From contig JAHPZA010000009.1 in assembly GCA_019058445.1 (NCBI GenBank), forward strand, positions 186,001 to 250,000: 64,000 bases of DNA, in the 5' to 3' direction. This DNA is from Promethearchaeota archaeon (lineage in GTDB: Archaea > Asgardarchaeota > Lokiarchaeia > Sigyniarchaeales > SOKP01). Positions within the stretch are counted from its first letter, which is position 1, and the number at the start of each line of letters is the position of its first letter. The notes under the pieces were generated by a model that was not told the DNA's origin, made no database searches, and was given only the letters and a program-made list of their open reading frames with translations. Position numbers and translations under genes: made by a program. Below are positions 60,647 to 64,000 of the stretch, one piece after another.

Positions 60647-61738
60647 TTATATTATCTCATAATCTAATAAAGAAGATTTAGTTCCATATTGAGTCGTCAG
60701 TAATTTTATATGAGTAAGATATTCATTTAATGAAATTTCCTGACTTCGATATCGCTTATATACCCTTTGAATAATATAATAAGGCGTAAACTTAATAAAT
60801 CTAATATCTGAAAAGAGACTGACAGTACCTCTCGACTCATAAATAATATTTTTGGTTAATAACTCATTAAATAGATCCTCTTTATTACTTAAGATATCTA
60901 AGCAATTACTCACAGATACCACACTATTCTCTCTCAATTTCTGAATTAAATAATACACCTCTTTATTCATTAAAAAGCTAATGAGTGATTTATCTTCAAT
61001 TTCCGAGATATAATCATAATTCGCAAAGAACTTTATAATCTTATCACTATAATCACTCAATATTTCATCATCATTTTGATAAACTTTCGGAATATCTCGT
61101 GGGGGAATTCTAACACATGAGAGATCTTTTATTAGAAAATAACACTCCCTGCTTCCTGGTATACTTTTTTTTATAATTAAATTCTCACGAATGAATGAGA
61201 TTAGCAGTAAATCGATATTTATTGTTGAAAATCCAAAATCCTGTCTTAAAATAATATTTAACTTATCTTTAGAAATAGCACCATCTTGTAGGATATTTAA
61301 AATTGTAGATTTAATCTTGTCTCTGAAAAAATTCAACAGATTCGCTCCAGTTTCCAATTTTGTGTAATTTCTAATGGTATGAAAGGCTTCTGATATCGCC
61401 CTTGTTATCTTATTAGTATTTATTAGTTCAATCAAATTTCTACTAACAATTGCCAAAATATCAGGATAATCCATAACGATATTTTTGATTTTATCCTTTC
61501 GGTTATACACAATAATTATGAAGTATATCTCTCCCTCATATTTCTGAATAATAGAGATATACTGTTCTTCCTTGACCTCAGGAATGAATTCTATCATCGA
61601 AGATTCTTTATCTAACTCATGCAAAGCCCAAATTTTAAGGAACAAATCATTTGATGGGAATTTTTGCTCTGGTGGATATTGAAGTATAGGTTCTGGACCA
61701 GTGCTTTTATTCCAATGAACAATTATTATACGGTCCAT
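60647..61738 (-). CDS. Longin-like N-terminus with winged-helix-like middle (363 aa)
   Basis: The start 'MDRIIIVHWNKSTGPEPILQ' with 'YPPEQKFPSNDLFLKIWALH' and 'GEIYFIIIVYNRKD' gives a longin/roadblock-type beta-alpha layout (about 1-110). Residues about 130-210 resemble a winged helix ('NILQDGAISKDKLNIILRQD'), and a second helical repeat follows. No named family is recognised. Such longin-plus-wHTH proteins are frequent in Asgard genomes from what I know. It is monocistronic, upstream of hdrC on the same strand. Confidence 0.5.
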   Translation of the reverse strand: MDRIIIVHWNKSTGPEPILQYPPEQKFPSNDLFLKIWALHELDKESSMIEFIPEVKEEQYISIIQKYEGEIYFIIIVYNRKDKIKNIVMDYPDILAIVSRNLIELINTNKITRAISEAFHTIRNYTKLETGANLLNFFRDKIKSTILNILQDGAISKDKLNIILRQDFGFSTINIDLLLISFIRENLIIKKSIPGSRECYFLIKDLSCVRIPPRDIPKVYQNDDEILSDYSDKIIKFFANYDYISEIEDKSLISFLMNKEVYYLIQKLRENSVVSVSNCLDILSNKEDLFNELLTKNIIYESRGTVSLFSDIRFIKFTPYYIIQRVYKRYRSQEISLNEYLTHIKLLTTQYGTKSSLLDYEII

Positions 61739-61918
61739 ACATTAATTCGCTTAAAAAATTATTGATAACTCTTTATTCAATTAAACGATATATACTCTCT
61801 ATCCTATAATATAGAAGTAGTAAAATATATAATTTGATTTTTTAAGAGTTAAATAAATCTATTAAATTTTGAAATGTTGACTCCACTTTACTAAAATCTT
61901 AAATATTACAACTATTTT

Positions 61919-62098
61919 CTAGTTTTTATGCAATTGTTGTCTTGTAATAATCTTAGAGAGTTGCCAAATTGATTGCGTATTACTTGAATTTATGGCTTTT
62001 TTAATATCTTTGTAATACTGTTTTAAACTCATATTATTATTTTCAGTAAAATCAAAATCTTTTATAGCAGAATCTTTTTCATACACTAAAATTTTCAT
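61919..62098 (-). CDS. Small hypothetical protein (59 aa)
   Basis: The frame opens at ATG 62098: MKILVYEKDSAIKDFDF, then an Asn-rich turn, 'SLKQYYKDIKKAINSSN', 'SIWQLSKIITRQQLHKN' and TAG. Amino-acid usage and helix pattern are protein-like; an A/T-rich promoter-like stretch precedes it. It lies between the VTT gene and the longin-like gene on the same strand. No family is recognised. Confidence 0.5.
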   Translation of the reverse strand: MKILVYEKDSAIKDFDFTENNNMSLKQYYKDIKKAINSSNTQSIWQLSKIITRQQLHKN

Positions 62099-62185
62099 GA
62101 GCTAAAAAAACACTCAAATACTAAAAAAAAAATGTAATACGACGATATTATAGATTTAAAAAAAAATAATCAGAGAGAAGTGTGT

Positions 62186-63022
62186 TTATTTGTTTACCTT
62201 TTTCTCCCAATATATGCCAAATAAATAATAGGCAACAAATATAACAACCAAGACACCTAAGATAATGAGCAAGATATTATTAAACAAGGCTGCTTGTGCT
62301 TCTACTTTTTCAAAAGGAATCTCTGATAGATTTATAGGTTCTCCAGGCTTATGTGAAATTAATGATGCGCCTAAAAACGCGAAAAAGAACGCCCGTGGAA
62401 TTGATCCAATAAAGGTTGCTATTGTGTATTTTTTTATTGGGTATCTCAATACTCCACTAATGTAGCTGATAGGATCAAATGCTACAAATGGTAAAAGTCG
62501 AGCAATTAGTATAGCTCCTGTCCCATATTTTTCTATGAATACATCCGCCATATTTAGCGCACTTTCACCTACAAATTTTTCCGCAAGCGGTCTTCCTCCT
62601 TTATATGCGATATAATAACATAATAAACCTGCTGCCATACTCCCAATAATGCCCATTATGCCCCCAATCCAAAATCCCCAAATCATACCAGATGCTAAAA
62701 GAACTAGCTCAGACGGTATTGGAACTAAGAGCCCTTGTATTGCCATTACACCTATAAAGAGAAATATCCCCCATATGCCCAATCTAATAATTGGATTTAC
62801 AAACCACTCAACAACGAGGATGTATAGAAAAGTGGGATCAACAAAATAGATATAATACAATAAGTATACGGAGACACCAAATAAGAATATAAAGATGATA
62901 ATATACAGTTTTGTTTTCATATCATAGTTAGAAAAATCAAAAAGATTCTTAATATAATCTTTTAACTTTACTGAAAACGACTTTTTTTCATTTTCTTTAG
63001 ATTTATTGCTCATTTCTTCCAT
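62186..63022 (-). CDS. VTT/TVP38 (DedA-like) membrane protein
   Basis: Conserved VTT (SNARE-associated) features: 'GLLVPIPSELVLLASGMIWG', 'IGSMAAGLLCYYIAYKGGR', 'ILIARLLPFVAFDPISYISG' and 'FIGSIPRAFFFAFLG'. Hydrophobic helices cover most of residues 40-280. The start is ATG 63022; a TTG at 63031 gives three more residues. TVP38/DedA proteins act as lipid scramblases or transporters in membranes, and the eukaryotic TMEM41B/VMP1 relatives act in autophagy. The gene is divergent from the GDPD gene with about 100 bp between them, suggesting a shared lipid-related role. Confidence 0.8.
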   Translation of the reverse strand: MEEMSNKSKENEKKSFSVKLKDYIKNLFDFSNYDMKTKLYIIIFIFLFGVSVYLLYYIYFVDPTFLYILVVEWFVNPIIRLGIWGIFLFIGVMAIQGLLVPIPSELVLLASGMIWGFWIGGIMGIIGSMAAGLLCYYIAYKGGRPLAEKFVGESALNMADVFIEKYGTGAILIARLLPFVAFDPISYISGVLRYPIKKYTIATFIGSIPRAFFFAFLGASLISHKPGEPINLSEIPFEKVEAQAALFNNILLIILGVLVVIFVAYYLFGIYWEKKVNK

Positions 63023-63125
63023 TCTTATCAAATTCTAGTATAAAAATTAAGTAATATAGGAAATTTTTACAATAAAAAAAACATTTTTATTTATATAATT
63101 CACTCATTTTAGGAATTTCTTAAGA

Positions 63126-63860
63126 ATGAAAAAACCTTACATTTTTGCTCATCGTGGTGCCATGGGCTATTGCATAGAAAATACAATGGAGTCATTTCAA
63201 AAAGCTGTAGAGCTGAAAGTGGGTATTGAAACGGATATACAAATTACTAAGGACAATATACTCGTTTGTTTCCATGATCCTGCGTTCAGGATTGGTGATG
63301 GATGGCATAATATACGAAATTTAAATTTAGAGGAGCTTAAAGCTCTTAATTTTGAAGATGGAAGAGAAATACCCACATTAAATGAAGTACTTAATACTTT
63401 TAGTTATTGTCCTAAAAATTTTCGATATAGTATGGATATAATTGATAGAAAAACTGGTTTGGCTTTAATTAAACTGCTAAAAAAAAGACCCTTTTATAAA
63501 CAGGTTGAAATCACAGACACCCGTTTCTACATTCTCAAAAGATTGCGAAAAAATAGTGAGAATGTAAAACTCGTCCATACCATACCTTCTTATATTGCGA
63601 ATATTAGCGAGCACACCATTAATTTTGAAAAATTGACCCAGAGTAACATAAAAGCTCTAAATATTAAAGTCGATTACGCTACTAAAAAAAATTTCGGTAA
63701 TATTGTAAAGAATGGATTTAAATGTTATGTGTGGGACGTAAATTCAATAGATCATATGAAAAAAGTATTAAAACTCAGAAGTAATGAAGAATTTGTAAGA
63801 GCAATTTATACTAATTATCCTGATGTGCTTAAAAAGCTAAGAGACTCGATATTTACATAA
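63126..63860 (+). CDS. Glycerophosphodiester phosphodiesterase (GDPD)
   Basis: The catalytic motifs are 'FAHRGAMGYCIENTMESF' (His9-Arg10, Glu18), 'IETDIQITKDNILVCFHDP' (Glu-x-Asp and His-Asp) and 'EIPTLNEVL'. Length (244 aa) is a single TIM-barrel GDPD. It hydrolyses glycerophosphodiesters to glycerol phosphate and alcohol, and may recycle lipid head groups. No signal peptide is evident, so action is probably cytoplasmic. It is divergent from the VTT membrane protein and followed by the start of another gene at 63952. Confidence 0.85.
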   Translation: MKKPYIFAHRGAMGYCIENTMESFQKAVELKVGIETDIQITKDNILVCFHDPAFRIGDGWHNIRNLNLEELKALNFEDGREIPTLNEVLNTFSYCPKNFRYSMDIIDRKTGLALIKLLKKRPFYKQVEITDTRFYILKRLRKNSENVKLVHTIPSYIANISEHTINFEKLTQSNIKALNIKVDYATKKNFGNIVKNGFKCYVWDVNSIDHMKKVLKLRSNEEFVRAIYTNYPDVLKKLRDSIFT

Positions 63861-63951
63861 CAAACATTAAAAATTTCAGAAGAGAAAATTATAAAATTTA
63901 AAACTAAAAACATACTAATTATAAAATACTCAAAAAGAGATCGTGAAGAAT

Positions 63952-64000
63952 ATGAAATTAGAAGGACCTCTGAAATATTTATTATTATTAATCATAATAT
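63952..64000 (+). CDS. Start of a gene running off the window (partial)
   Basis: An ATG at 63952 opens MKLEGPLKYLLLLIII and continues to the window end. The Leu/Ile run looks like a signal peptide or membrane anchor. It is 91 bases after the GDPD stop, on the same strand. Only 16 codons are visible, so this is tentative. Confidence 0.35.
   Translation, partial: MKLEGPLKYLLLLIII

Overview
This 64 kb window is very AT-rich and almost certainly comes from an Asgard archaeon, most likely of the Lokiarchaeia type. The sequence shows three Ras/Rab-type small GTPases, several roadblock/longin-fold proteins, a longin-GTPase fusion, and a compact ubiquitin locus (JAMM peptidase, E1-like, E2-like, a ubiquitin-like protein ending in Gly-Gly, and membrane proteins with RING-like fingers). 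Archaeal metabolic genes such as hdrB/hdrC and the COG1900-CBS/NIL-ferredoxin homocysteine pair sit beside them. I saw no tRNA or rRNA genes and no CRISPR array.

Layout. (1) 1-6.4 kb: small, mostly unrecognised minus-strand genes with strong Shine-Dalgarno sites, a likely PD-(D/E)XK nuclease and an RHH-like protein, plus a 1.7 kb stretch with almost no coding capacity. It looks like an integrated virus or plasmid. (2) 6.6-29.6 kb: an accessory, defence-like region. It holds a 'GFVSNSSS' protein facing a radical SAM enzyme, an OLD-type ATPase/TOPRIM nuclease next to a two-gene winged-helix/HEPN-like operon, a zinc-ribbon PD-(D/E)XK protein, a Regnase-like PIN/NYN protein, a membrane Schlafen/AlbA_2 protein, several HEPN-type proteins (two membrane-anchored), and decayed fragments: a HEPN gene, a type IIG methyltransferase and a small paralogue. 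(3) 29.6-33 kb: a Rab-like GTPase, a metallo-beta-lactamase-fold hydrolase and a COG2509-type FAD protein. (4) 33.4-43.8 kb: the ubiquitin locus. A longin-GTPase, JAMM, E1 and E2 run on the plus strand. The ubiquitin-like gene and three multi-TM RING-like genes run on the minus strand, and a fourth paralogue lacks the finger. (5) 43.9-50 kb: tandem Ras-like GTPases, a DUF3604/PHP hydrolase and a roadblock/V4R/longin cluster. (6) 50-64 kb: an EamA transporter, a 1520-residue sacsin-like GHKL protein ending in an HExxH motif, an SRPBCC protein, a homocysteine-synthesis operon with a divergent XRE-CBS regulator and an inverted-repeat operator candidate, HdrC/HdrB, a VTT membrane protein and a GDPD.

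How they may work together. The 33-40 kb block has every class of component for a ubiquitin-type conjugation and removal cycle: activation (E1), transfer (E2), candidate membrane E3s, modifier and deconjugase. The longin-GTPase directly upstream suggests a link to membranes. The most unusual structural signals are these: an in-frame amber codon inside a hairpin insertion at the start of the longin-GTPase gene; a perfect 38 bp inverted repeat that flanks a small membrane-protein gene so that inversion would leave both it and its neighbour readable; a stem-loop plus 'agggcgaaatccaatgt' motif at three intergenic sites; and a concentration of HEPN proteins.
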